A stretch of DNA of 64,000 nt from Phycisphaerales bacterium (GTDB lineage Bacteria > Planctomycetota > Phycisphaerae > Phycisphaerales > UBA1924). Positions 30,615 to 41,306 of the stretch are shown here, piece after piece. Numbering within the stretch: the stretch's first letter is position 1; the number at the start of each line of letters is the position of its first letter. The stretch is from NCBI GenBank assembly GCA_905339235.1, contig CAJPFG010000023.1, positions 25,621 through 89,620 on the forward strand, read 5' to 3'. Made by a program: the position numbers and the translations under genes. The notes below the pieces were generated by a model. That model was not told the DNA's origin and ran no database searches. It saw only the letters and a program-made list of their open reading frames with translations.

Positions 30615-33600
30615 TTATTTGAAGCTCTTGTCCGGGTGCTTGGGTGGCGGGGGAACCTCGATGGGCGCCTCCTGGACCCTCTTCTTCAAGTAGGCAATAG
30701 CCGCCTTGAGTTGGGCGTCTTCGCCGTCGAAGGTGGCGCGGGGGAGGTTGTCCACGACCTCGTCGGGCTCCACGCCGTGGCCTTCGATGAGCCATTCGCC
30801 CTCGGGGCCGTAGACGCCGTACTCGGCCGCGGTCGCGATGCCGTTGTCCACGAGGAAGTTGCTCGAGGAGAGCCAGATCTCCCCGCCCCAGGTGCGGGTG
30901 CCGATGACGCGTCCGATCTTGAGACGCTTGATGCCCTCGCTGAAGGCCTCGCCGTCGCTGGCGGTGCGTTCGTTGCAGAGGACGACCACGTGGCCGCGGA
31001 AAGCCAGTTGCATGTTCCAGTACGGCTCGCCGACCCGGCCCTGCCAGTAGAACCAGGCCTTGCGGAGGAGGCGTGAAAGGACCCAGGAGTCGATGTTACC
31101 GCCGCGGTTGTGGCGGACGTCGATGATGAGGCCCTTGCGGATGAAGACGGGGTAGAAGCCGCGGGCGAAGTCGTTCATGTCGCCGCTGCCCATGGCGCGG
31201 AGATGGACGTAGCCGAACTGGTTGTCGCTCTGCTGCTCGACGATGAGGCGGCGGGTGTACTGCCATTCGTGGTAGCGGAGGTCTTCCTCGGCGCCCTGCG
31301 AGAACGGAGTCACGATGACGGTGCGGGGCTCGCCGCCGGCCTTGGGGATGACCTTGAGCAGGACTTGTTTCCCGCTCTGATTGCGCAGAAGCATGGAAAG
31401 ATCGGGGGCGTCGAGCGCGTCGCGCCCGTTGACCTGTGCGATGATGTCGCCCTCGGCGACGTCCACCCCGGGGCGGGCGAGCGGGGAGCGGCGCTGGGGT
31501 TCGTCGGGGTCGGACTTGTAGATGTGATTCACGCGATACCCGCCCGCGGCCTGGTCGCGTGAGAGCACCGCGCCCAGCGAGGCGGGATTAATGTTGTCGG
31601 GCCCGGAGCGGGTGTCGCCGCCCCGCACGAAGATGTGGAGGGCGGAGAGTTCGCCGACCATCTGCGAGATGAGGTCGGAGAGTTCGGCGCGGGTCGCGAC
31701 GCGGTCCACGAGGGGCAGGTAGCGTTGGAGCATGGCCTTCCAGTCCACGCCGTGCATGCCGGTGTCATAGAAGTAGTCGCGTTCCAGGCGCCAGGCCTCG
31801 ATGAACATCTGGCGCCATTCCTCGCGGGGAATGACCGGAAAGGTCCAGCCGTCGAGTTTGAGTTTGGCCTTGGCGAGATTGGCGTCGGGGCCGGTGGAAG
31901 ATTCGACGATGGCGAGCGTCTCGCCGGAGCGGACGAGGAGGGACTTGCCGTCGCCGGAGAGTTGGTAAAGGTCGATCTTCTTCGCGATCGTCTTGATCTC
32001 GATGTCCTTGTTGGCGATCTCGACAAAGACGAGGTCGTTGGGGCTGCCGGGCTCGCTGCCGCTGCTGACGAAGAAGAGGCGCTTCTCGCCGGCGCTGAGG
32101 CCGGAATAGTTGCCCGCGGGGACGGGAACTTCGACGAGACGCTCCTGCAGGCCGTCGAGTTCGATCTCGACGGGCTTGATCTTGGGTTCGTCCTTCCTGG
32201 TTTCGTCTTTGGGCTTGTCAGACTCGGGCTGCGCGGCCGGGTCGGCGGGCTGCTTCTTGGCGGCTTCTGGCTCTTTTGGCGGTTCTTCCTTTTTGGGCTC
32301 TTCCTTCCCGGGTTCTTCCTTCTTCTCGTCCTTCTTGGCGTTGTCTTTTTTGGGTTCGAGTTCGTCCCACGGCTGGAACGGAGAGCGGAACCCCTTCTGA
32401 AGGCCGATCGCGTAGAGCCTGGTGCGCTTGTCGAAGAACGGCTCGGGCTGGAGCGGGCCCCAGGGCGAGGGAACGATCGTGCTGATGTTGCGGTCGCTCA
32501 GGAGATACAGCCACTTCCCGTCGGGGCTCCACGACGCGTCGGTGGTGTCGTAGCGGTCGGTGGTGGCAAAGTGGATCGCGCCGTCCTTCGTGTCGTAGAT
32601 CTTCGCCTGGCGGTTGAAGTTGCGGGCAAAGGCGATGTACGAGAGCCAGCGCGAGTCGGGGGACCACTCCAACTCGGCGAAGTTGTCCATGGGGTTTTCG
32701 TCGATCTTGGCCGCGGATTTGGCCTCGACGTCGAAGATCCACAGCGTCTGGTTCTTGTCGTGATACGCGATCCGTTTGCCGTCGGGCGAGGGAACCCCCT
32801 CCCAACGAAGGACGCTGCCGTCTCGGGTGAGTTGGGTGCGGTCACCGACGCCATTGGAAGGAAGCGTCCAGAACTCGACCTCGCTGGATTCGTCGGAGAG
32901 GGCGAGGACCGACCCATCGGGCATGAAGCGGGCGCTACGGTAGCGGACACCCTGCTTGCGGGTGGCTTCGACAAGGCGCCCGCCGTCTTTGTACGCGATG
33001 AAGATCTGGCCGCGGGCGGTGAGCGCGGCCTTGGATCCGTCGAACGCGATGGCGGCGCTGGTCAAGTAGTCGAACGGCTTCTCGACCCAGTTCTCGCGGG
33101 TCTGGTCGAAGTCGGAGTCGAGGCGGATATCAAGGCGCGTGGGAACGCGGGCGGCGGGGTCGTAGAGCCACAGGTCGGCGCCGAGTTGGTAGACGATGCG
33201 GCCGGACTTCCCGGAGGCGTCCATGGACGGGCCGCGGACGTCGAGGAGTTTGTCGCTCTCGCCGGTGTGGTTAGTCTGCTGCTTGAGGTCGGAGCCGTCG
33301 GGCTTCATGGACCAGATTTCCATGGTGCCGTCGCGGTCGGTCAGGAAGAAGACGCGATCGTTCCACCACATGGGGCTGGTGCTGGTACCGGGGAAGTCGG
33401 GGGTGAGCGGGGTGGCCTCGGCCGCGCCGTCGTCGTATTTCCAGAGGTTCTGAGCGGTGCCGCCCTTGTAGCGCTTGGTCTGGCTGCCTTGAAATGCGAG
33501 TCGCGTGAAGAAGAGCGTCTTGCCGGTGGGGTCGAAGACGCCGTCGCTGGCCTGCCAGAGCGGGATGCGCTCGCGCGAGCCCGTCGCCGGATCGATCAGT

Positions 33601-34085
33601 GTGAGTTGTGTGTTGGGCAGTGTGGAAAACTTGTTCGTCGAGGCGATGACGCGGCTGCGTTTGTCATCGATCGCGGGGCTCCAGCCCGCGACGCCGGAGC
33701 GGGCGCCGTCGAAGGTGAGGCGCTTGGGCAGGCCGCCGGAAAGGGGCATCACGTAGACCTCGGTCGGCCCTTCGTAGGACGCGGTGAACGCGGCGGAGGA
33801 GCCGTCGGGGGAGATCCGCGGCGAGGTCTCATCGCCCGGATGGCTGGTGAGGCGCGTGGCGGTGCCGCCCTTGGCGGAGACCTTCCAGAGATCGCCCTCG
33901 GCGACAAAGACCATGGTGTCGGCGTGGAGGGTGGGCTGGCGGTAGTAGCCCATTGGAGATTGCGCGGGGGCAAGAGAGGCCAGGGCCAGGGTCGAGATGA
34001 CTGCGAGTGCGGAAACGATTCCACTCGCACGCCCAAGGCGATTTGGCCGTGTCGTTCCGGCGCGTTCGATGATTGTGTGTGCCAT
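30615..34085 (-). CDS. Tricorn-like S41 protease
   Basis: Large self-compartmentalising peptidase that trims oligopeptides, here probably exported. 1156 residues from ATG 34085. N-terminal signal (GIVSALAVISTLALASLAPA). About 45-560: two beta-propeller domains with repeated WSPDG/SPDG motifs (PRISPDGSSAAF, DASWSPDGKWLYLLSDRN). About 595-650: a Lys/Glu/Pro-rich linker. About 740-850: the Tricorn core (ALHIFVRGGD with the catalytic His). About 880-960: PDZ (VDVAEGDIIAQVNGRDA). About 980-1140: the S41 catalytic domain (FGYVHLRAMG, IIDVRHNRGGNIDSW, and the nucleophile in CNERTASDGEAFSEG). All expected parts are present. It lies divergent from the phosphatase gene, 61 bases apart. Confidence 0.92.
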   Translation of the reverse strand: MAHTIIERAGTTRPNRLGRASGIVSALAVISTLALASLAPAQSPMGYYRQPTLHADTMVFVAEGDLWKVSAKGGTATRLTSHPGDETSPRISPDGSSAAFTASYEGPTEVYVMPLSGGLPKRLTFDGARSGVAGWSPAIDDKRSRVIASTNKFSTLPNTQLTLIDPATGSRERIPLWQASDGVFDPTGKTLFFTRLAFQGSQTKRYKGGTAQNLWKYDDGAAEATPLTPDFPGTSTSPMWWNDRVFFLTDRDGTMEIWSMKPDGSDLKQQTNHTGESDKLLDVRGPSMDASGKSGRIVYQLGADLWLYDPAARVPTRLDIRLDSDFDQTRENWVEKPFDYLTSAAIAFDGSKAALTARGQIFIAYKDGGRLVEATRKQGVRYRSARFMPDGSVLALSDESSEVEFWTLPSNGVGDRTQLTRDGSVLRWEGVPSPDGKRIAYHDKNQTLWIFDVEAKSAAKIDENPMDNFAELEWSPDSRWLSYIAFARNFNRQAKIYDTKDGAIHFATTDRYDTTDASWSPDGKWLYLLSDRNISTIVPSPWGPLQPEPFFDKRTRLYAIGLQKGFRSPFQPWDELEPKKDNAKKDEKKEEPGKEEPKKEEPPKEPEAAKKQPADPAAQPESDKPKDETRKDEPKIKPVEIELDGLQERLVEVPVPAGNYSGLSAGEKRLFFVSSGSEPGSPNDLVFVEIANKDIEIKTIAKKIDLYQLSGDGKSLLVRSGETLAIVESSTGPDANLAKAKLKLDGWTFPVIPREEWRQMFIEAWRLERDYFYDTGMHGVDWKAMLQRYLPLVDRVATRAELSDLISQMVGELSALHIFVRGGDTRSGPDNINPASLGAVLSRDQAAGGYRVNHIYKSDPDEPQRRSPLARPGVDVAEGDIIAQVNGRDALDAPDLSMLLRNQSGKQVLLKVIPKAGGEPRTVIVTPFSQGAEEDLRYHEWQYTRRLIVEQQSDNQFGYVHLRAMGSGDMNDFARGFYPVFIRKGLIIDVRHNRGGNIDSWVLSRLLRKAWFYWQGRVGEPYWNMQLAFRGHVVVLCNERTASDGEAFSEGIKRLKIGRVIGTRTWGGEIWLSSSNFLVDNGIATAAEYGVYGPEGEWLIEGHGVEPDEVVDNLPRATFDGEDAQLKAAIAYLKKRVQEAPIEVPPPPKHPDKSFK

Positions 34086-34146
34086 GCTTTTCTTCTCCGG
34101 GTCGTCGCCCAGCATACGCGAAAGTGGGCGGGTGGTACCATCGGGC

Positions 34147-34950
34147 ATGAGCCAGGGACTTGTGGAGCGGATGGCGTTCGCGCGGGAGATCGCGCTGAGG
34201 GCGGGCGCGGCGACCCTCCGGCACTTTCAGCGCGAGGATCTCTCCGTGGAGATGAAACGGGATGGGACTCCCGTCACCGCGGCGGACCGCGAAGCGGAGG
34301 AGTTGCTGCGCCGGCTGGTCGGCGAGCGGTACCCGGATGACGGGCTGATCGGCGAGGAGTACGGACAGCAGGACGGGCGCGGGGAGTTTCGCTGGGTCTT
34401 TGACCCGATCGACGGGACCAAGTCGTTCGCGTGCGGCGTGCCGCTCTATGGAAACCTGGTGGCCGTCGAGCGTCGAGGCGCCGACGGCGCGTGGATACCG
34501 GTGGTGGGCGTCGTGAACATGCCGGCCCTGGGAGAGATCGTGTACGCCGCGGAGGGGCAGGGGGCCTGGCACGAGTCGGCGGGGCGCGACAAGCGTGCGG
34601 CGCGCGTGTCTCAGGTCGAGCGGCTGCGCGACGCGGTGGTCGTGATGACGGGGATGGAGTACGTGCGGAAGGGAAAGGCGGAGGACGCGATGGAGCGGGT
34701 ATCGCGGGCCTGCCGGATGGTTCGAGGGTGGAGCGATTGCTATGGCCTGGTGCTGGTGGCAACCGGCCGCGCCGATGTGTGGCTGGAGCCGGCGGTCTCG
34801 CATTGGGACATCGCGCCGGCGCTGCCGATCCTGCTGGAAGCCGGCGGAGAGTTCACGGACTTCCAGGGCAGACGGAGAGTGCAGAGCGGGTCGGGGTTGG
34901 GGACCAACGGGCGTCTGCATGCGGAACTGGTGCAGCAGATTGGTGGCTGA
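34147..34950 (+). CDS. Inositol monophosphatase family enzyme (possible histidinol-phosphatase)
   Basis: Metal-dependent phosphatase of 267 residues from ATG 34147. The two family signatures are intact: WVFDPIDGTKSFACGVPLYG (metal and phosphate site) and EPAVSHWDIAPALPILLEAG near the end. The earlier GTPVTAADREAEELLRRLV and GLIGEEYG give the remaining metal ligands. The WVFDPIDGTKSF variant followed by GVPLYG is seen in HisN-type histidinol-phosphatases, so a role in histidine synthesis is possible, but no his genes are near. A general inositol-phosphatase or nucleotide 3'-phosphatase role cannot be excluded. Confidence 0.88.
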   Translation: MSQGLVERMAFAREIALRAGAATLRHFQREDLSVEMKRDGTPVTAADREAEELLRRLVGERYPDDGLIGEEYGQQDGRGEFRWVFDPIDGTKSFACGVPLYGNLVAVERRGADGAWIPVVGVVNMPALGEIVYAAEGQGAWHESAGRDKRAARVSQVERLRDAVVVMTGMEYVRKGKAEDAMERVSRACRMVRGWSDCYGLVLVATGRADVWLEPAVSHWDIAPALPILLEAGGEFTDFQGRRRVQSGSGLGTNGRLHAELVQQIGG

Positions 34951-34955
34951 TTGAC

Positions 34956-35741
34956 TCACGTGCGAATCGGCGCGGGCGCCGTGGCCGCGTATCGGCACGC
35001 GCGGACGCCCTTGTATACAAGCACTTCGAAGATCACGACGCCCGCGAAGCAGGCGAGCAAGGGTCCGCCGATTCCGAGGATGACGTACCAGTCCTCGTTG
35101 AACTGGATGCCCATGGAGCGCAGGTCAACGCGGCCGGTGGGGGCCAGGCCGAAGAGGCGTTGCACGCTGAAGAGCGCGGCCAGCGCGAAGCCGACGAAGA
35201 TACCGCAGAACATCCAGCCGAAACTGGCGTGAGCGCAAACCTGCCAAGCCGCGGCGCGGGTGAGGCGCCAGCGGCGGCGGCGGGAGAAGAACCGGATTCC
35301 GGCGTACTCGATCCAGGTGAGGATGAAGAGCACGCCGGCGATCATGAGGATTTCGACGACCGCAGCGGCGACCTGAATGGCCATGGCGCCCAGGCCGGAT
35401 TCGCGCCGCGCGTGGCGCGCGGGGTCGCCCACGAAGGTGCCCCAGAGCGGGGCGACGAAGATGGTGGCCGCGAGCACCAGGTTGGCGATCAGGAGCGCGG
35501 CCCAGCGGGCGTCGATGTGGACCTGCGAAAAAGTCAGCCGCGGTCGGCGGAGGGTTTGCCAGAGGGTGCGTGCCCAGGAGAACAGGCCGGGAGAGCGTTG
35601 CCAAGGGCTTCCGAGCCGGTGGTTTGGCTGGGAATCAAAGATCAGGCGGCCGCATTCGGGGCAGGTCCGGGAGTCTTCGAGGCCCTTGAGTTCATAACCG
35701 CAGGTTTCACACAGCAGGGCAAGTTCGTCCATGACGCCCAT
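34956..35741 (-). CDS. Zinc-ribbon membrane protein
   Basis: 261 residues from ATG 35741 (or ATG 35732); the frame continues upstream without a better start. N-terminal zinc ribbon CETCGYELKGLEDSRTCPEC. Four or five membrane helices follow: LLIANLVLAATIFVAPLWG, VAAAVVEILMIAGVLFILTW, FGWMFCGIFVGFALAALF, YVILGIGGPLLACFAGVVIF. No enzymatic motif. It converges closely on the phosphatase gene (5 bases). It belongs with the protein at 24643 to a zinc-ribbon plus membrane family that I know from Phycisphaerae but cannot assign a role. Confidence 0.78.
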   Translation of the reverse strand: MGVMDELALLCETCGYELKGLEDSRTCPECGRLIFDSQPNHRLGSPWQRSPGLFSWARTLWQTLRRPRLTFSQVHIDARWAALLIANLVLAATIFVAPLWGTFVGDPARHARRESGLGAMAIQVAAAVVEILMIAGVLFILTWIEYAGIRFFSRRRRWRLTRAAAWQVCAHASFGWMFCGIFVGFALAALFSVQRLFGLAPTGRVDLRSMGIQFNEDWYVILGIGGPLLACFAGVVIFEVLVYKGVRACRYAATAPAPIRT

Positions 35742-35815
35742 TCCGGGGAAGAGGGGAAAAGCAGCGGAGGCACATGCTAACCCCAGTTGTCCGTTGGCTT
35801 TCCATACTTCGAACG

Positions 35816-35833
35816 CCAATACTTCTACATTGG
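35816..35833. promoter_or_regulatory. Possible operator before the Fur-family gene
   Basis: An inverted repeat CCAAT-N8-ATTGG lies 21 bases before the ATG at 35854. The motif ATACTTC occurs twice in this area as a direct repeat. It is a candidate for autoregulation by the Fur-family protein, but weak. Confidence 0.25.
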
Positions 35834-35853
35834 GTGGAAGGACGGGGATTCAC

Positions 35854-36300
35854 ATGAACGCGACGCCCGAACGAATCCGCGAACTATTTCATCAGCACGA
35901 CCTGAGGTGCACGCACCAACGGGAGTTGGTGTTTGCAGGACTGGCAGGCACGAAAGCGCACCCGACCGCGGAAGAACTGTACCTGAACCTGCACGGACAA
36001 GATCCGAACATCAGCCTCGCGACAGTGTACAACACATTGGATGCACTTTCAGCGGTTGGGCTTGTCCGAAAAGTGCCGGGGGCTTCGGGCGCGTGCAGGT
36101 ACGACGCGGACACGAGCCAACATGTGCACATATCGATGGGGGATGGGCGCGTGATGGACGCCCCCCAGGATCTGTCGGAAAGGCTGCTGGCCGGGCTTTC
36201 CCTTGCAGTTTTGCACGAGATCGAGGACCGATTGGGGATCAGTGTATCGCGAATAAACGTGCAAGTTATTGCACACTCGCGTACGTTGAAGGATGGCTGA
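35854..36300 (+). CDS. Fur/PerR-family transcriptional regulator
   Basis: Metal-dependent repressor of 148 residues from ATG 35854. N-terminal winged helix: RIRELFHQHDLRCTHQRELV, HPTAEELYLNLHGQDPNISL, ATVYNTLDALSAVGLVRKV (the ATVYNTL recognition helix is a family hallmark). The C-terminal dimerisation domain has HVHISM for metal binding and LEIEDRLGI-like HEIEDRLGISVS. The structural CxxC zinc pairs of many Fur proteins are absent, so it relies on the regulatory site alone, as some family members do. The regulon cannot be read here; a short dyad in its leader may be its own operator. Confidence 0.9.
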   Translation: MNATPERIRELFHQHDLRCTHQRELVFAGLAGTKAHPTAEELYLNLHGQDPNISLATVYNTLDALSAVGLVRKVPGASGACRYDADTSQHVHISMGDGRVMDAPQDLSERLLAGLSLAVLHEIEDRLGISVSRINVQVIAHSRTLKDG

Positions 36301-36360
36301 ACCCGGTCGGGGGCGTGCATGCGAGAATCGTGAGATACTGCGTGAGGGGTGGGACCCCCT

Positions 36361-36382
36361 CGTCGCTGCCTAGGCAGTGACG
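36361..36382. promoter_or_regulatory. Near-perfect 22-base palindrome before the kinase gene
   Basis: Half-site CGTCGCTGCCT followed directly by AGGCAGTGACG, with one mismatch pair. It lies 20 bases before the GTG of the Ser/Thr kinase gene. A smaller dyad (GGGGT ggg ACCCC) lies just upstream at 36346-36358. It is a possible operator; no T tract follows, so a terminator is less likely. Confidence 0.45.
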
Positions 36383-36401
36383 AAGATTCCGCGCCCGGAT
36401 T

Positions 36402-38711
36402 GTGATCGTGCCGAACGACAACCCCACCAACCCCAGCGACGCCCCCGAGCCGATGCCGCCCTCAAAGCGGTCGAGTTCGGAAGATCCATTGATTGAGGCG
36501 GCGTTGCGCCAACTCGGCGGCTCGCCCGCGGCCGCAGGCGCGAGTCCCTCGCCGTCGTCGGGGCCGGATTCGCTGATCGGCATCCCGCCGGACCTGTTCC
36601 CCGGATTTATCGTGGTGCGTGAGATCCACCGGGGCGGGCAGGGCGTGGTCTACCAGGCGATCCACAAGGCCACGAAGCGCAAGGTGGCGATCAAGGTGAT
36701 GAAGGAGGGCCCGTTCGCGGGTCACAAGGAGAAGGCGCGATTCGACCGAGAGGTCGAGGTGCTCGCGCAACTGAACCACACGAACATCGTGACGGTGCAC
36801 GACAGCGGGGTATTGCCGCCGGACAAGGGCGGGATGCACTTCTTCGTGATGGACTACATCTCCGGGAAGTCGCTGGACACGTTCCTGGAAGACAGCAAAC
36901 TGGGTCTCAAGGAGACGATCGCGGTCTTCGCGAAGATCTGCGATGCGGTGAACGCGGCCCACCTCAAGGGCGTGATCCACCGCGATCTCAAGCCGACGAA
37001 CATCCGCGTGGACGCCAACGGCGAGCCGCACGTGCTGGATTTCGGGCTGGCGAAGGTCGCGGGCGGCAGCATGATGACCGACGGCACGCCGGAACTCATG
37101 ACGATGACGGGGCAGTTTATCGGGTCGCCGGCGTGGGCCAGCCCCGAGCAGGCGGTGGGGGATATTTCGAAGATCGACGTTCGGACGGACGTGTACTCGC
37201 TGGGCGTGATGCTGTACAAGGCGCTCACGCACCAGTTTCCCTACGCGGTGGTGGGGATGCTGCGCGAGGTGCTGGACAACATCGAGAAGGCGCTGCCGCA
37301 GCGGCCCAGCACGGTCTCGCGGAAGATCAACGACGAGGTGGAGACGATCCTGCTCAAAGCGTTGTCGAAAGAGCGCGATCGGCGGTATCAGAACGCGGGT
37401 GAACTGGGGCGGGATCTTCGGAACTACCTGACGGGCCAGCCGATCGAGGCGAAGCGCGACAGCGTGTGGTACCTGGTGCGCAAGGCCGCGGCCCAGCACC
37501 GGGTGAGCGCCTTTGCGGTGACGGCGGTGCTGGCGTCGCTGATCGTGGGATTCGTGGTGTCGTTGTCGTTCTGGCGGAAGGCGGAGACGGCGCTGACCGC
37601 GGAGCAGCAGGCGAAGGTGGCCGCGCAGGAGCAGAAGTCGGCGGCGGAGCAGGCGCGGGATGAGGCGCAGAGGCATGCCAAAAAGGCCGAGCGGGTGACG
37701 GCGTTCGTGAACGACATTTTCGGGGGGGCTGAAAAGTCGTTGCTGACGGGGAGCGGGCCGGAGGTGTTGATCGAGGTGTTGCGGCAGGGCGACCTTCGGG
37801 CGGTGAGCGAACTGGGGGCGGAGCCCCTGGTGCAGGCATCGGTTCTGGACGTGATTGGGCGGGCGTACCTGGCGATCGACGAGATGGACCTCTCGTTTTC
37901 GGCGTTGAACCGGGCGCGGGACCTGCGGCAGGGCGCGACGGGTCAGAACGCGGTTTCGCCGGACCTGGCGGAGAGTTTTGAGAGCCTGAGCGAGTTGTGG
38001 ACTGCGAAGGGCTCGTACCCGGACGCGATGCGAGAGTTGGACAAGGCGCTGCCGATCCGCAAGGCGGTGGGTGGGGAGGACAGCCTCACGTACGCGAAGA
38101 CCGAGCACCTGGTCGGCCGGACATACGCGTACATGCAGGATTGGAAGAACGCGGAGAAGTGGTTCGGCTCGGCGATCGAGCGGGCGAAGCGGCTGGCGCC
38201 GGACAGCCTGGAGGTCGCGGAGTTTCAGTGCAGCCTGGGGTTTGTGTACAAGAACAACCAGGAGTGGGACAAGGCGATCCCGCTGCTGCAGAGCGCGCGG
38301 GCGACGTCGAGCATGCGGCGGGCGGGGGAGGACAACATCCCCGGCGTGACGATAAAGCAACACCTGGTGGACTGCCTGCTGAGCCGCAACGGCGCGGGCG
38401 ACCGGGAAGAGGCGTTGCGGCTGGCGCGTGAATCGGTGGCGACGTGCGAGCGGCTGTTCAAGGAACTGAACCCGACGCACCCGTGGATTGCCCGGACGCA
38501 CGCGAAACTGGCCAAGGCGCTTTCGGCGATGGGGCGGGACGCGGACGCGGAACGGGAGTATCTGGCGGCAATTCAATCGAGCGTGGGAGACCACAAGACC
38601 ACGAAGGACCGGCGCCGCGCGGCGCTGAGCGCGTTGGTCAAGATGTACGACGCGGGCGGGCAGGCGGACAAGGCGAAGGCGGCGCGCGACCAACTCGACG
38701 CGCTGAAGTGA
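36402..38711 (+). CDS. Membrane Ser/Thr protein kinase with TPR repeats
   Basis: 769 residues from GTG 36402 (GTG 36408 is equally possible). About 60-340 is a Hanks-type kinase: glycine loop REIHRGGQGVVYQ, VAIKVMKEG with the ATP-binding Lys, catalytic loop VIHRDLKPTNI, DFGLAK, SPAWASPEQA. One membrane helix lies at about 375-400 (FAVTAVLASLIVGFVVSLSF). A short coiled coil with the AEQQAKVAAQEQKSAAEQA pattern follows. The extracytoplasmic C-terminal half is TPR-like, with repeats such as LAIDEMDLSFSALNRARDL, GSYPDAMRELDKALPIRKA and YMQDWKNAEKWFGSAIERAK. It probably senses through the TPR part. Such kinases are abundant in planctomycetes. Confidence 0.93.
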   Translation: MIVPNDNPTNPSDAPEPMPPSKRSSSEDPLIEAALRQLGGSPAAAGASPSPSSGPDSLIGIPPDLFPGFIVVREIHRGGQGVVYQAIHKATKRKVAIKVMKEGPFAGHKEKARFDREVEVLAQLNHTNIVTVHDSGVLPPDKGGMHFFVMDYISGKSLDTFLEDSKLGLKETIAVFAKICDAVNAAHLKGVIHRDLKPTNIRVDANGEPHVLDFGLAKVAGGSMMTDGTPELMTMTGQFIGSPAWASPEQAVGDISKIDVRTDVYSLGVMLYKALTHQFPYAVVGMLREVLDNIEKALPQRPSTVSRKINDEVETILLKALSKERDRRYQNAGELGRDLRNYLTGQPIEAKRDSVWYLVRKAAAQHRVSAFAVTAVLASLIVGFVVSLSFWRKAETALTAEQQAKVAAQEQKSAAEQARDEAQRHAKKAERVTAFVNDIFGGAEKSLLTGSGPEVLIEVLRQGDLRAVSELGAEPLVQASVLDVIGRAYLAIDEMDLSFSALNRARDLRQGATGQNAVSPDLAESFESLSELWTAKGSYPDAMRELDKALPIRKAVGGEDSLTYAKTEHLVGRTYAYMQDWKNAEKWFGSAIERAKRLAPDSLEVAEFQCSLGFVYKNNQEWDKAIPLLQSARATSSMRRAGEDNIPGVTIKQHLVDCLLSRNGAGDREEALRLARESVATCERLFKELNPTHPWIARTHAKLAKALSAMGRDADAEREYLAAIQSSVGDHKTTKDRRRAALSALVKMYDAGGQADKAKAARDQLDALK

Positions 38712-38859
38712 CGCGGTTTGGCCTTCGTTGGCGGGGTTATCCGCCCCATTCATCAATCTCCGCGAATGTTCCGGACCGGAACGCCCGATAGATCGTGCGG
38801 TCCGCTTTTCGAGCGTCATGACGATGCCGTTGGGCGGTAGTTGAAAGAGGAGCCGCGAC

Positions 38860-40373
<1,514 letters not shown>

Positions 40374-40382
40374 TTCTGCCTC

Positions 40383-41300
40383 ATGATCTCGATCATCGTG
40401 CCATGCCGAAACGTGCGGGACCTGGCGGCGGAATGCCTGGGGTCGATCCACGCGGCGGTGCATGTGCTCGGGCTTGCCGGCCAAGTCGAATACGTATTGC
40501 TTGACGACTGCTCGGACGCACCGGAGGCGATCCCCGGGTTGTTCCAGCAGTTCCGGGCGGCGGTGGGGAGCGAGGTTCGCGCCTGGCGGTTCAAGCAGCG
40601 GCAGCACTACACGGGGGCGTTCGCGTTCGGGCTCTCGCGGGCGCGGGGCAATCTGGTGTTCTTCATCAGCAGCGACATGCACGTGACGCCGGCCTGGATG
40701 CGGACGCTGCTGGCGGTGTCCTCGCTGGACCGGACGATCGGGATCGTGCGCGGTGTGGCGAACATCGTGGACTCACATCCGAACCACCAGGTCGAGCCGA
40801 CGTTCGAGCGCGGGCCGGAGGATTATCCGCGATTCTCCGAGTTCCTTGCGCAGAGCCTGGGCCTGACGCACGTGGATGATGCGCTGTTCTCGGGCGATGC
40901 GGTGCTGCTGCGGCGGGACCTGATCGAAAAAATCGGTGTGCTCGACACGCGGTTCTACGGCTATTTCGGTGACCCGGACTACGGGCTGCGGGCGCGACGC
41001 GCGGGGTTCAGGCTGGTGTGCGCGAAGGGTGCATGGCTCAAGCACTACGGGCAGGGGCACGTGAAGGGGGAGGACCTCTCAACGGGCAGGCCGCCGGAGC
41101 AGATCCGGGCGGCGCGGATGGAACTGGTGCGGGCGGCGTTCCAGAAGTTCCAGCAGAAGTGGGGTAGCCCGCCGGTGCCGCCAGAACTGACGGACCTCAA
41201 CACGTGGGAATGGGATAGGTTGCTGAAGGCCGCGTCGCCCAAGGGCGGGGAGTTCCAGCACCCGATTCCCGAATCGGCGCATCTCGCGCAGGCGATCTGA
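40383..41300 (+). CDS. Family 2 glycosyltransferase
   Basis: 305 residues from ATG 40383, nine bases after obg. GT-A fold: MISIIVPCRNVRDLAAECLG at the start, VLLDDCSDAPEAIP, a DxD-like SSDMHV with the preceding ARGNLVFFIS, and later GDAVLLRRDLIEKIGVLDTR with YFGDPDYGLRARRAGFRL, typical for the second half of GT2 enzymes acting on surface glycans. It has no membrane helix. Donor and acceptor are unknown, and no glycan cluster surrounds it. Confidence 0.88.
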   Translation: MISIIVPCRNVRDLAAECLGSIHAAVHVLGLAGQVEYVLLDDCSDAPEAIPGLFQQFRAAVGSEVRAWRFKQRQHYTGAFAFGLSRARGNLVFFISSDMHVTPAWMRTLLAVSSLDRTIGIVRGVANIVDSHPNHQVEPTFERGPEDYPRFSEFLAQSLGLTHVDDALFSGDAVLLRRDLIEKIGVLDTRFYGYFGDPDYGLRARRAGFRLVCAKGAWLKHYGQGHVKGEDLSTGRPPEQIRAARMELVRAAFQKFQQKWGSPPVPPELTDLNTWEWDRLLKAASPKGGEFQHPIPESAHLAQAI

Positions 41301-41306
41301 GCAGCA

